A DNA stretch of 54,384 nucleotides, from contig CAKPBB010000012.1 of assembly GCA_934140005.1 (NCBI GenBank), positions 1-54,384 on the forward strand. Direction: 5' to 3'. The notes below the pieces were generated by a model. That model searched no databases, had not been told where the DNA came from, and saw only the letters and a program-made list of their open reading frames with translations. Positions 22,638 to 31,777 of this stretch are shown in pieces; within the stretch, counting starts at the first letter, position 1, and each line of letters begins with the position of its first letter. The translations under genes were made by a program, and so were the position numbers. The stretch comes from an uncultured Clostridia bacterium. Lineage in GTDB: Bacteria; Bacillota; Clostridia; TANB77; CAG-508.

Positions 22638-25600
22638 CTTTTTCCTCCAAACTGTTATTAGTATTTCGTGTTTCTTGTTGTACGCTTTGCATAGACATAT
22701 ATTTTGCTACCAAACCACGTACTTGTGAAAAATTAAATTTATTTCTCAAACCACTTTTATTTTTTCCTGCTTCTGCAAATCCTTTTGCTGAAATACTTTG
22801 CATTAGTGGAGATTCTGGTTCGATGCCATTTTCTCTTTCTGATTGTTTTTCGTTTTCTAAAGTCATAGTTTGTTGAAGAGTTGGAAAAATTTCTTTAACA
22901 TAATTAAAACCTATTGGATACTGACCATCTACACCTAAAAAAGCACTAAATCGATCATGTCGAGTTTTCCCTTCTCTATGATTAAATCCAAAATCGAAAA
23001 TAGGATATTTTCTTTTAAAATCATTGTAATCTACTACTTGGTTAGCCGTATCCATAAAAGTATCTAGCGCTTGCTCAAATGAACCACCATTTTGAAGCAC
23101 CCAATTTTCAACACCAATTCCTCCAAATCCACCGTATTTTGTTGCTCCAGTACTACCTGCTTTTTTATAAACTCCTTCAGCCTTCAATATCTTTTTAGCC
23201 ATAATTATATTAGCTTGTACATAATTATAATCTGCTGGATTATGAGTTCTTATATTGTCTAATCTGTCTCTTACACACATATCACTTGAATAGCTTAAAG
23301 CTAAATCTTTTTTTGCTGTTGTTACATCTATATCTACAACTTCTCCACTTGGAAGCACAGCACCTTTAGAACGGAAACCATCACTCACAATTGCAAAATC
23401 TTCTTTTGGTGTTATTTCTCCAACTTTTTGTGTCAATTCTTCTAAAACATCATCTGACAAATTATGTCTAAGCATAAAATCAAAATCACCATCTCCTGGT
23501 ACATTAGTTCCTCTACCAGTTGAGCCTGTATCTATTAGTTCTACTGAATTAGCTGATAAGTTTTGACTTAAATCATCTACTACTCTTATTCCTTTACTTT
23601 CAAAGTATCCTTTTATAAAATCTGTCGTTGCTTTTTTCTTTTTTGATGTTGTTTCATCTTCTTTGCCTTCAACCAATGCTTTTACAGCCTCAATTTCTTT
23701 TTCTGTTTCTTCAGCAGATTTTGTACTAACTTTTCTATATGTTTCATAAAGTGCTTCCATATTTCTAGCCTTATCACTTACAACTATATCTTCAGCATGA
23801 TAACGAGACAATCCTCTCATTTCTTCACGAATTTTCTTATAGTCTTCAGATGAAAATACTACTTCACCTTTTGAATCAATAACTGGTATATACATTCCAG
23901 CCATTGCCATTTCATATCCATTTTTAGGATTCCAATCTTGACTAACAATATAATCAACATCAGTAATTGGAATACCAGTTCTTATATATCGTGACTCAGC
24001 AGAAGTTCCATTTCCTAATGCATAAAAATCTGTTGAGCCTGAAAAATGTCCTTGATCAAATAAATCTTCTTGTCTATCTCCTAATTTTTCTGCATATTGT
24101 TTTAATACAAGATAATTTGAACCGTAGCCACCGCTAATAGTTGTTAGAATAATGTTATAATCATAAGTTTCTTCACCAGTTATGTTTTTTGATGATATAT
24201 AGCCAAAATCTGCATCAAGTGGCGTTAAATCAGAATGAGAATGTTCTTGGTTAAATTCACCACTTTTTATTCCATCTCGTAGCATACTTGGTATATAGTC
24301 ATCAAAATTTTGAATTCCTTTTATAAAATCACCTTCTTGCAAATGCATTTTTCCTGATTTTAGTTGCTCTTCTATTTGTAAATGTCTTGCATCTGAATTT
24401 TCTTTTACTCTATCCATATATTCAAGCATTGCTTTAGGTCTAATGGTAGTTGTAACAAATCCTTTAAATAACTCATCCATTATTTTATTTGGGTTAAATA
24501 CGATATTTTTTGAACTACTATTATGTTCTTTATTATCTGAATAAACAGATATTAAAATTTTTAAATCGTTAATTACATCATCAGTTTTTTCTATTCTAGT
24601 TCTTCCTGTATCTCTCACTTCAGTAGTAATATTATGTAAATCAAATAAAGTATCTCTATATTGTTCTAATAAAGCTCTTTCTTCAACAGATAGCGTTTTT
24701 ATTTTTTCTTCTGGATTTACTTGAAGTAATGTAGTTAATCGTTTTCCCTCTGTTATTACTTCTGCAAATTCTCTTAAAGATTCACTGTTTGAATCTAAAG
24801 AAATCTTAAACAGATCCTCTAAAATAAAAGTATCTCTTTCTTCTAGTGTCTTTCCTTCAAACGACTGTATAGAGTTATTATAAGCAGTATAAAAATTTCC
24901 TAGTTGAAAAAGTCTAAAAGTTTTCAAAAATTCTGGAATATTATTATAAGTAAACAAATTATAAATACTATTTAGGTCATGAATTAAAAATGCTTTATCT
25001 TTTCCAATATTATTCATATATAACTTTGAAATTACAGAGTTTAAGTCTATTGCACTTCCTTTTTTTAATTGATTATAAGTTACTAAGCTTGTTAGTTTTT
25101 CTCTATCAACATCACCATCTAAAAATAACAATTTCATAGCTATTTCTTTTTTAGTTATAATCAATTCAACTATTTTTTCTTTTGGCAAGCTTATGTTTTT
25201 GCTAAAAATTTTCCCCAATTCTTCTAAAGAGCATTCACTTAATACATCAGTTAAAAATTCAAAATTTTTAGGTGATTCTATAGCTAATTGAAATAGTCTA
25301 TTTCTATTTTCAGGTGGTATTTTAGAAAATAAAGCTTTATAATCGTTTATTTTTCCTTTTAGTACCTCTTCCTTAGACATACCATATTTAGAATATTTAT
25401 CATATATGTCAGATATTTTATTTACAATATCTAAAAATCTTTCATCACTTTTATTGTCATATTTATTTATAAATTGGCTACATTCTATTTGGCTTAAAAA
25501 ATTAGCTAAATTCTTTACTTGATTATTTGAAAGTGTCTTAGGAATATCATCTAATTTTTCTTGTAACGTTAAATGTACATCATTTTCTACCGAAAATTGA

Positions 25601-27051
25601 ATAAATTCTTCTCTTGCTTCTGGTATATTTATAAAATCTATAATCATACCAAATCTTGAGTCAGTTACGTCACCGTTTAAGACATCTCTTAAAACTGTAT
25701 TCCTTGTCTGAAAATCAAATTGCTTTAAGATACCATAATTTTTATTTATAAAAGTACTATTATAATTTTTTGACATCCCACTAATAGCATGTTGAGCTAG
25801 TTCTATTGTTTTAGGATTTGTCTCATTAACAATTTTTGAAACTCTATTAAGCTGTTCTTCTTGTTCAACAACATAATTTGGCTCATCTTCACATATCTTA
25901 TCCAAAGTATATATTGATAAATCATTTTTTTCTTTATCATTTAGTAAAGAAAAAAGATCCATATATGTACTTTGTCTACATTGTTTCAAATGAGTTCTTG
26001 TTGTTGCATCTAATGATAGGTTAGTATAAAGATTTGATATTGATTGAAGTACATGTATATATGATGCATTATTTCTATTATTAAGAAATTCATTTACCAG
26101 TCTACTATATTCCTTATTCATTGAATCATATGTTATTGCTTCAATATCTACTGAACTTCTTCCTCGTGACATTTTTTGAAATTCTTGTATTCTTTCTTCT
26201 TTTAATAACTGTAAACCATTTTTTTCTATGAAACTATATAATTCATCCTTTATCTTTCCCTCTCTTGAAAATCTATTCATAGAAAGTAATTTTAGAACAA
26301 CTGCAAAATCAGCATCATTTACATTATTTTCATTTAACACATGCCACATTTTCATATTTCTTGCTTCTGAATCTAAAGTACCAACCGTTTCAAACATTTT
26401 CTCTTGATCTGGTTGATAATCCAAATCAAGTTTTCCAAGAACTTCAAAAACATCATCTACTATATCTGGATGTAAATTTTTATTTAATACTCTAATAAAC
26501 CCTATTGTTTTATTAACATCATTTTTAAAATACTCGAACTCTTTCTTATAATATTTCTGCTGTTCTTCAAGAGAAAGGGTTCTCATAATTTCTATAATTA
26601 CATTGCTATCATCTTTTAAATATTCGAAAGTTTTATCTGTTACTAATTTCCTCATCTCTTCTGGTAACTCCATAAGACAGCTTTCTAAAATACGATGATG
26701 ATAAAATGTAGAATATTGGCTTTCATATGTTTCCAAAATTTTATTATATTGTTCTAATCTTCTTTCTGACGGAATTTTTTCTAGAATTTCATCTAAGCTT
26801 ATCTCACTATTATGTGCTGAAAAAATCGGTACAAAATCTGAAAAATATCTTTCTTTTTGTTCTAGGGTTAAACTATCAAATAATTTTGCTTTGTTAGTTT
26901 GAATAATTGCACCATTTGCTATGTAATTTTTCATCATATTAGGTGCAAAATTTGCTATAATATTTCTTGTAAAATTATTTGAAATTCCTGCATTTAAGAT
27001 ACTATTTCTTACTCTTGTGAATACACTTTGTTTTGCTGGTAAATCTGCCAT
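22630..27051 (-). CDS. 1473-aa protein with a C-terminal class I CCA-adding-like nucleotidyltransferase domain
   Basis: Residues ~1-850 are helical and low-complexity in feel (possible helical repeats). Residues ~900-1080 form a glycine/aspartate-rich globular region (SHSDLTPLDADFGYI, TSAESRYIRTGIPITDVDYI) that I cannot assign. Residues ~1140-1370 match the archaeal-type CCA-adding pattern: GSTGRGT (1176-1182) with D1189/D1191 in GDFDF, a third carboxylate pair D1240/D1242 in VVDIDV, R1261-D-R-x6-H1270 like the family's VDRTplH, and GGFGGIGVENWVLQNGGSFE (1307-1326) like GFSGYLcELL...YGSFE. So it should transfer nucleotides onto RNA or a small acceptor. It is far longer than any CCA enzyme (~400-450 aa). 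RBS AAGAGG. Coupled to the 126-aa gene. Confidence 0.7.
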   Translation of the reverse strand: MADLPAKQSVFTRVRNSILNAGISNNFTRNIIANFAPNMMKNYIANGAIIQTNKAKLFDSLTLEQKERYFSDFVPIFSAHNSEISLDEILEKIPSERRLEQYNKILETYESQYSTFYHHRILESCLMELPEEMRKLVTDKTFEYLKDDSNVIIEIMRTLSLEEQQKYYKKEFEYFKNDVNKTIGFIRVLNKNLHPDIVDDVFEVLGKLDLDYQPDQEKMFETVGTLDSEARNMKMWHVLNENNVNDADFAVVLKLLSMNRFSREGKIKDELYSFIEKNGLQLLKEERIQEFQKMSRGRSSVDIEAITYDSMNKEYSRLVNEFLNNRNNASYIHVLQSISNLYTNLSLDATTRTHLKQCRQSTYMDLFSLLNDKEKNDLSIYTLDKICEDEPNYVVEQEEQLNRVSKIVNETNPKTIELAQHAISGMSKNYNSTFINKNYGILKQFDFQTRNTVLRDVLNGDVTDSRFGMIIDFINIPEAREEFIQFSVENDVHLTLQEKLDDIPKTLSNNQVKNLANFLSQIECSQFINKYDNKSDERFLDIVNKISDIYDKYSKYGMSKEEVLKGKINDYKALFSKIPPENRNRLFQLAIESPKNFEFLTDVLSECSLEELGKIFSKNISLPKEKIVELIITKKEIAMKLLFLDGDVDREKLTSLVTYNQLKKGSAIDLNSVISKLYMNNIGKDKAFLIHDLNSIYNLFTYNNIPEFLKTFRLFQLGNFYTAYNNSIQSFEGKTLEERDTFILEDLFKISLDSNSESLREFAEVITEGKRLTTLLQVNPEEKIKTLSVEERALLEQYRDTLFDLHNITTEVRDTGRTRIEKTDDVINDLKILISVYSDNKEHNSSSKNIVFNPNKIMDELFKGFVTTTIRPKAMLEYMDRVKENSDARHLQIEEQLKSGKMHLQEGDFIKGIQNFDDYIPSMLRDGIKSGEFNQEHSHSDLTPLDADFGYISSKNITGEETYDYNIILTTISGGYGSNYLVLKQYAEKLGDRQEDLFDQGHFSGSTDFYALGNGTSAESRYIRTGIPITDVDYIVSQDWNPKNGYEMAMAGMYIPVIDSKGEVVFSSEDYKKIREEMRGLSRYHAEDIVVSDKARNMEALYETYRKVSTKSAEETEKEIEAVKALVEGKEDETTSKKKKATTDFIKGYFESKGIRVVDDLSQNLSANSVELIDTGSTGRGTNVPGDGDFDFMLRHNLSDDVLEELTQKVGEITPKEDFAIVSDGFRSKGAVLPSGEVVDIDVTTAKKDLALSYSSDMCVRDRLDNIRTHNPADYNYVQANIIMAKKILKAEGVYKKAGSTGATKYGGFGGIGVENWVLQNGGSFEQALDTFMDTANQVVDYNDFKRKYPIFDFGFNHREGKTRHDRFSAFLGVDGQYPIGFNYVKEIFPTLQQTMTLENEKQSERENGIEPESPLMQSISAKGFAEAGKNKSGLRNKFNFSQVRGLVAKYMSMQSVQQETRNTNNSLEEKDD

Positions 27052-27211
27052 TTTATTTTCCTCTTACTTTTTCTTCTTATTATCCATTTTACTTAATTTT
27101 ATAGCTAATTCAGTACATAATCAATTAACTTTGAATTAAATATATATTACAGAACTATTACAAATTATTATTAAAAATCAGATATAGTCTTAACTCGCTT
27201 CTAAATAATAA

Positions 27212-27259
27212 AAAGCACCTAACTTATATCAAAACAAAATTTAACATAAGTGGTGCTTT
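27212..27259. terminator. Terminator after the ECF operon
   Basis: AAAGCACC (27212-27219) pairs with GGTGCTTT (27252-27259). A second helix, ACTTAT/ATAAGT, extends the stem with a bulge. T-tract on the minus strand. It lies 20 bp beyond the 27279 stop. Confidence 0.75.
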
Positions 27260-27278
27260 ATTTATATAAATAATCCCC

Positions 27279-27902
27279 CTATTTATTTTTAATTATTCTT
27301 ATTACTAAAACTAACATTAAAATAAATACTGCTAGTGAAATTGCAAATACACCTATTGATATTTTAGTTACTGTGTTTGATTTATTATAATCAGCTTTTT
27401 TGGCTTGACTATTTTCAACTACTTTTTCAGTTTTTACATCTATTTCTGGATGTTCTTTTTTATATTCTTCAAATTTTTCAACAAATTTATCATAATTTTC
27501 TGGTAATTCTGAAATTCTTTCTAGTTTATATTCACCATTTTCTACCAGAGATCTTATGAAACAACTATTGCCAGCTTTTTGCCAAACTGTATTTTCTTCA
27601 GAATATGGAACTACATTAAAACTTATATTTGCAGTTAAAACTTCACTTTCTAAATCACTAGATATTCCATAGCCTGTCATTTGATAATCAACAATTCTTT
27701 TTTCTTCTGGTGTATCTTCACTTTTAAATTGTTCAATCCATTCTGTGAAAGCTTTTTCAAAAGCTTTTTCTCTTGCTTTATTATCTGCTTCAACACTTGC
27801 ATAAACTTTCGTACAATTAAAAATTGCTGTAAGCATTGTTATTAGTAGCATTATTGATACGATCTTAATAATTAAATTATTACTTTTTAGCATATTTTTC
27901 AT
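27279..27902 (-). CDS. Membrane protein downstream of the anti-sigma gene, 207 aa
   Basis: Start chosen at the ATG directly after the previous stop (TAA-A-ATG), with an AGGTTGGTG ribosome site inside the preceding gene. N-terminal signal/anchor helix (IIKIVSIMLLITMLTAIFNC), an extracytoplasmic domain of about 130 residues, and a C-terminal helix (ISIGVFAISLAVFILMLVLVIRI) with a short basic tail. No known family. As third gene of the sigma/anti-sigma operon it may be a regulated surface component or an extra element of signal sensing. Confidence 0.75.
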   Translation of the reverse strand: MKNMLKSNNLIIKIVSIMLLITMLTAIFNCTKVYASVEADNKAREKAFEKAFTEWIEQFKSEDTPEEKRIVDYQMTGYGISSDLESEVLTANISFNVVPYSEENTVWQKAGNSCFIRSLVENGEYKLERISELPENYDKFVEKFEEYKKEHPEIDVKTEKVVENSQAKKADYNKSNTVTKISIGVFAISLAVFILMLVLVIRIIKNK

Positions 27903-27903
27903 T

Positions 27904-29118
27904 TTAATCACCAACCTTCTCTAGTACGATTTCAGCTTTATTTCCATGATAGTCTACATATAAAGTTATTCTATCAGTCATATCATACTGTGTTAGATCA
28001 AATGTACAAGTTGATTCATATATTCCATCATCATCTATATAACCACTACCATTAAAATTTGGACCTTCTGACATATCAAATCTATCACCATTTTCATTAA
28101 CAATATATTTATCAAATTTCCATATCTCAAATTCAGCATTTGAATATTCTATATATTCATCTGTATAGCATAGTTTTTTAAATAAATAATTATATATGTC
28201 TACTGTTTTTAACTCATCATCTTTATCTAAAGTTTTCCAAAATTCTAGTTCTGGAGTTGTTGGTTTTTCTAAATGTTTTTGTGCTTTGAATTTTAATTTA
28301 ATATTTGTTCCAGTTTCGTATGTAGAAGCTGTAAGCACATTAAAATCACTATTAGTTGTACTAATTTGTTTGTAAGTTATTTGTTTTCTATTATACATTT
28401 TTTCTGGAACATCGACTGTAAAACTCCAAGAACCATTTAATGTAATTTCTTCATCACCATATTTGGTTTCATCAGATTTTGAAATTTTAATTGTTTTAAA
28501 TGAAAAGTTTAACTTTTGTGCTTTTGGAAATTTCCAGTTTTTATCTGTATAAATATTATAAGTAACTTTTAAAGGATTTTCTCCTCTATTTTGTATAAAA
28601 CTATTTAAACCAGTAGTTTCGTTTATTACTGTATTATTTTCATCTGTAATTACTAAATCTGGAAAATTCATTTCCCATATATCCTCTGGAGATATTATTT
28701 CTTTTACTTTTTCTGACAATTCTACATTTATTGTTAAACTTAAATTATAGTCATCCATAATAAAATCATCTATTTTAATCTTAGTATCTACATCTTCAAT
28801 TTGTTTGCCATCTTCTTCATTTTTCATAGTTGTTGATATTGCTGATTCTTTAGCTTGCATCTCTGTATTTTCAATATATCCATTGTTAATAGCAATTTCT
28901 GTTCCTTTTCCTGTTAAAAATACATTTTCATATATTTTGTTAGATATATCTTTTGCAAATACCATACTTGTGCAAGAACTTATCATTAAAACTGAAGCTG
29001 CAAAAGTTTTAAATATGTTTTTTCTCTTTTGCATATTATTTTCCTCCCAAATATAGTTGGATATAGAAATTTTTGTTCTTGTTTTTTCTAAAATTTTACT
29101 ATTGTCTATATTTTTCAT
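27904..29118 (-). CDS. Putative anti-sigma factor with DUF4179-like extracytoplasmic domain, 404 aa
   Basis: A short cytoplasmic part (residues ~1-32, able to hold the sigma factor), one membrane helix (~36-56, FKTFAASVLMISSCTSMVFA) and a large beta-rich extracytoplasmic domain like the DUF4179 proteins encoded beside ECF sigma factors in clostridia. The ATG at 29118 is 8 nt after AAAGGAGG; a GTG one codon upstream is also possible. It overlaps the end of the sigma gene by about 20 bp, the usual coupling of sigma and anti-sigma genes. No zinc-binding HxxxCxxC motif is seen. Assignment rests on topology and context. Confidence 0.75.
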   Translation of the reverse strand: MKNIDNSKILEKTRTKISISNYIWEENNMQKRKNIFKTFAASVLMISSCTSMVFAKDISNKIYENVFLTGKGTEIAINNGYIENTEMQAKESAISTTMKNEEDGKQIEDVDTKIKIDDFIMDDYNLSLTINVELSEKVKEIISPEDIWEMNFPDLVITDENNTVINETTGLNSFIQNRGENPLKVTYNIYTDKNWKFPKAQKLNFSFKTIKISKSDETKYGDEEITLNGSWSFTVDVPEKMYNRKQITYKQISTTNSDFNVLTASTYETGTNIKLKFKAQKHLEKPTTPELEFWKTLDKDDELKTVDIYNYLFKKLCYTDEYIEYSNAEFEIWKFDKYIVNENGDRFDMSEGPNFNGSGYIDDDGIYESTCTFDLTQYDMTDRITLYVDYHGNKAEIVLEKVGD

Positions 29119-29656
29119 CACTATATCCTCCTTTAAATAATTCTTTTTTTAGTTTTTTTCTAATTCTATGTAATCTTGACTTAACATTAAACTCTGTTAA
29201 ATTAAGCATTTTAGATATTTCATTTATTTTTCTATTTTCATAGTAAAAAAAGTTAAATATATCAATATCCTCTTGTTTCATTTGTTCAATAGTTCGTTCA
29301 ATTATATTGATTTTTTCTGTATTTTCATATTGTATTTCTGTAGTAATTACATCTGAAAATACATTTTCAAAATCTGAAATGTTGTAATTTATTTTTAGTT
29401 TCCTACTTTTTTCTTTTATCAAATTCTTAGTAATTCCAGCTATATATGAACTCAGCTGTTTACTAAAATCAATTTTTTCTCTGTTTTTCCATAAAATAAA
29501 AAAAGTATCTGAAATGATTTCTTCAATATCTTCGTTTTGCATATTTCCAGCAGTTATATTTACTATTATTTTATAAACATATCCACTATACTCATTAACT
29601 ATATTTTCTAAATCAAGATTTTGTTTTGTTTCATTATCCATTATTTTCTTGCTCAT
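29099..29656 (-). CDS. ECF-type RNA polymerase sigma factor, 185 aa
   Basis: Region 2 is visible as VNEYSGYVYKIIVN followed by DIEEIISDTFFILWKNREK (residues ~22-60). Region 4 is a helix-turn-helix, YYENRKINEISKMLNLTEFNVKSRLHRIRKKLKKEL (~138-175). Length is typical for the class. It directs RNA polymerase to a small stress regulon; the next two genes encode its probable anti-sigma factor and a membrane protein. Upstream lies a TTTGTAACC element (29705-29727 region) that could be its own -35 box. Confidence 0.92.
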   Translation of the reverse strand: MSKKIMDNETKQNLDLENIVNEYSGYVYKIIVNITAGNMQNEDIEEIISDTFFILWKNREKIDFSKQLSSYIAGITKNLIKEKSRKLKINYNISDFENVFSDVITTEIQYENTEKINIIERTIEQMKQEDIDIFNFFYYENRKINEISKMLNLTEFNVKSRLHRIRKKLKKELFKGGYSDEKYRQ

Positions 29657-29704
29657 TTAGATCTAAACTCCTAATATTTTTAAGATACCTTACAACTATA
29701 TATT

Positions 29705-29727
29705 GACAATCAAATAAAAAAGGTTAC
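29705..29727 (-). promoter_or_regulatory. Candidate ECF-dependent promoter of the 29099-29656 operon
   Basis: Minus strand: GTAAC (29723-29727), a C and a T-run, then GTC 15 bp after GTAAC (29705-29707). An AAC-containing -35 with GTC at -10 is a common ECF pattern. A related TTTTGTAAC-T6 string precedes the second sigma gene at about 33310-33318. Tentative. Confidence 0.35.
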
Positions 29728-29776
29728 AAATTATTTTACAATTTTTAATGATTTTTTATGAATAATATTATACTAA

Positions 29777-29841
29777 AAATGAGATATGCAATTTTGAAAT
29801 AAACATTTACATTTTACTTCATCTTTTCACATATCTCATTT
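29777..29841 (-). terminator. Long-loop terminator after dxs
   Basis: AAATGAGATATG (29777-29788) is exactly complementary to CATATCTCATTT (29830-29841). A T-run follows on the minus strand. The 41-nt loop is unusual for an intrinsic terminator. Confidence 0.6.
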
Positions 29842-29867
29842 AACATTTTATAATATTTCAATTATAA

Positions 29868-31625
29868 TTAAATCATTTTACTTAAATCTTCTACAATTTG
29901 CTCTTTTGTAATTCTGTTTTCTTTTAAAAGTTCATTTACAATGTATTTATCATAAAAGGCTTTTTTAATTCCATAATTTTTTACTTTCATATTGCTATCA
30001 CCATAATAGCTTGCTATTTTTTCTCCAAATCCACCTTCTAATATTCCATCTTCAAGAGTAATTGCTACTTTATGTTCTTTCTTCAATTCTTCTAGTAGTT
30101 TTTCGTCAACTCCTGTGATATATCTTGGATTTATTAAAGTTACATCTATATTTAATGTATTTTTTACTTCCTTTGCTACTTCTTCACCTAATTGATAAAA
30201 ATCTCCTAAAGCTATTAAAGCTATAGTGTTTCCTTCTTTTTCAACTTTATATTTATTTAGATTGCTATAATCTGTATCAACTTTTCTTTCATCTTTTACA
30301 ACTCCATTACAAGGTATACGAATTGCAACAGGATGTTCATTTTGCTCAATAGACCAATTTAACATAGCAAAATATTCTTCTTTTGAAGTTGGTGCTAAAT
30401 ATACCATATTAGGAATATTAGAAATCATTGGAATATCATATAAACCTAAATGTGTTACATCATTCATTCCATAAACAGATGCTGTATTTACCAAAATTGT
30501 AGCTGCATTGTTGTTTATGCATAAATCCTGTGATAATTGGTCAAAAGTTCTTTGCATAAAACTTGAATGAGTTGCAAATATTGGTTTTCCACCATTTTTA
30601 GCAATTCCAGATGCTAATGCAATAGCATGTTCTTCTGCAATTCCTACGTCTATAAATTGTTCTCCAGCTTCAATTCTTCTAGCTTTATTGAATCCTATAT
30701 TTTTAGGTACACCTGCAACTATTGTTGTTACTTTTTTATCAGCTTTCATTTTCTTTAGCAAGTATTCAGCTGTTAAATCTGCATAGTTCTCGCCAGAAGT
30801 AACTTTACTTTTTCCAGTTTCAATATCAAATGGTACAGTCCAATGCCAATCTTCTTTATTTTCTTCTGCAAATTTATAGCCTTTACCTTTTTCTGTATTG
30901 ATATGAACTACTATTGGCCTATCGATATCTTTTATATTTTCAAATAATAAAATTAACTTTTCTAAATCATTTCCCTCATCAAGATATACATAATCTAATC
31001 CCATTGCTTTAAATAGATTACATTCACTAGTACCTTTTGTATCTCTTAGTAATTTTAAATTTTTATACAAACCACCATGATTTTCTGCTATTGACATATC
31101 ATTATCATTTACAATAATAATAAAATTAGTATTTTGCTCACCAGCAAAGTCTAGTCCTTCTAAAGCTTCACCACCACTTAATGAACCATCTCCAATTACA
31201 GCAACAACATTATAGTCTTCACCTTTTAAATCTCTTGCCTTTGCAAGTCCTGCAGCAAGACTTATTGAAGTTGAGGTATGTCCAACATTAAACATATCAT
31301 GTTCACTTTCATTTGGATTTGTATATCCTGTTACATCATCATAGTTTTCTTCGTTTATGAAAGCATTTTTTCTTCCAGTAAGAATCTTATGTGTATAACT
31401 TTGGTGTGAAACATCAAAAACAAATTTATCTACTGGAGAATTAAACACATAATGCATTGCAATTATTGCTTCTACCATTCCAAAGTTTGGTCCACAGTGT
31501 CCACCATGAATACTTAATTTTTTTATTAAAAGTTCTCTTATTTCCTCTGATAATTTCTCTAATTCACTATATGTTAGTTTTTTTAAATCTTCTGGATTGT
31601 TGATTTTATTTAAAATTTCTATCAT
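29868..31625 (-). CDS. dxs: 1-deoxy-D-xylulose-5-phosphate synthase, 585 aa
   Basis: Thiamine-diphosphate enzyme that condenses pyruvate and glyceraldehyde-3-phosphate in the first step of the MEP isoprenoid pathway. Visible motifs: HGGHCGPNFGMVEAIIA near residue 40, the ThDP motif GDGSLSGGEALEGLDFAG...NDNDMS, HINTEKGKGY, and the transketolase-type FIDVGIAEEHAIALASG. At 585 residues it is shorter than the ~620-aa Dxs of model bacteria, matching the shorter clostridial Dxs-like form. It is transcribed alone, between a terminator upstream and a long inverted repeat downstream. Confidence 0.92.
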   Translation of the reverse strand: MIEILNKINNPEDLKKLTYSELEKLSEEIRELLIKKLSIHGGHCGPNFGMVEAIIAMHYVFNSPVDKFVFDVSHQSYTHKILTGRKNAFINEENYDDVTGYTNPNESEHDMFNVGHTSTSISLAAGLAKARDLKGEDYNVVAVIGDGSLSGGEALEGLDFAGEQNTNFIIIVNDNDMSIAENHGGLYKNLKLLRDTKGTSECNLFKAMGLDYVYLDEGNDLEKLILLFENIKDIDRPIVVHINTEKGKGYKFAEENKEDWHWTVPFDIETGKSKVTSGENYADLTAEYLLKKMKADKKVTTIVAGVPKNIGFNKARRIEAGEQFIDVGIAEEHAIALASGIAKNGGKPIFATHSSFMQRTFDQLSQDLCINNNAATILVNTASVYGMNDVTHLGLYDIPMISNIPNMVYLAPTSKEEYFAMLNWSIEQNEHPVAIRIPCNGVVKDERKVDTDYSNLNKYKVEKEGNTIALIALGDFYQLGEEVAKEVKNTLNIDVTLINPRYITGVDEKLLEELKKEHKVAITLEDGILEGGFGEKIASYYGDSNMKVKNYGIKKAFYDKYIVNELLKENRITKEQIVEDLSKMI

Positions 31626-31645
31626 TTTATAAATTCCTTTCTGAA

Positions 31646-31670
31646 AATACCAGCATTATGAACTGGTATT
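31646..31670. terminator. Hairpin between the sigma-fusion gene and dxs
   Basis: AATACCAG (31646-31653), a 9-nt loop, CTGGTATT (31663-31670), with T-runs beyond. It ends read-through from the sigma-fusion gene and lies only about 20 bp upstream of the dxs start codon, so it may also affect the dxs leader. Confidence 0.65.
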
Positions 31671-31777
31671 TAATTTTTTAATTTAACTGGAATAACTTTA
31701 TCACAATTATACAGAAAATTCAATTCTTTTGTTTTAACATCTCTTTTTGTTCTTCATTTTTCCAGCCCCATATTTTG

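Noticed and set aside
22630..27051. Giant nucleotidyltransferase as a CBASS cyclase
   Set aside because: No effector gene (phospholipase, nuclease, membrane effector) or Cap2/Cap3 gene is adjacent, and the motifs fit CCA-type enzymes better than CD-NTases.
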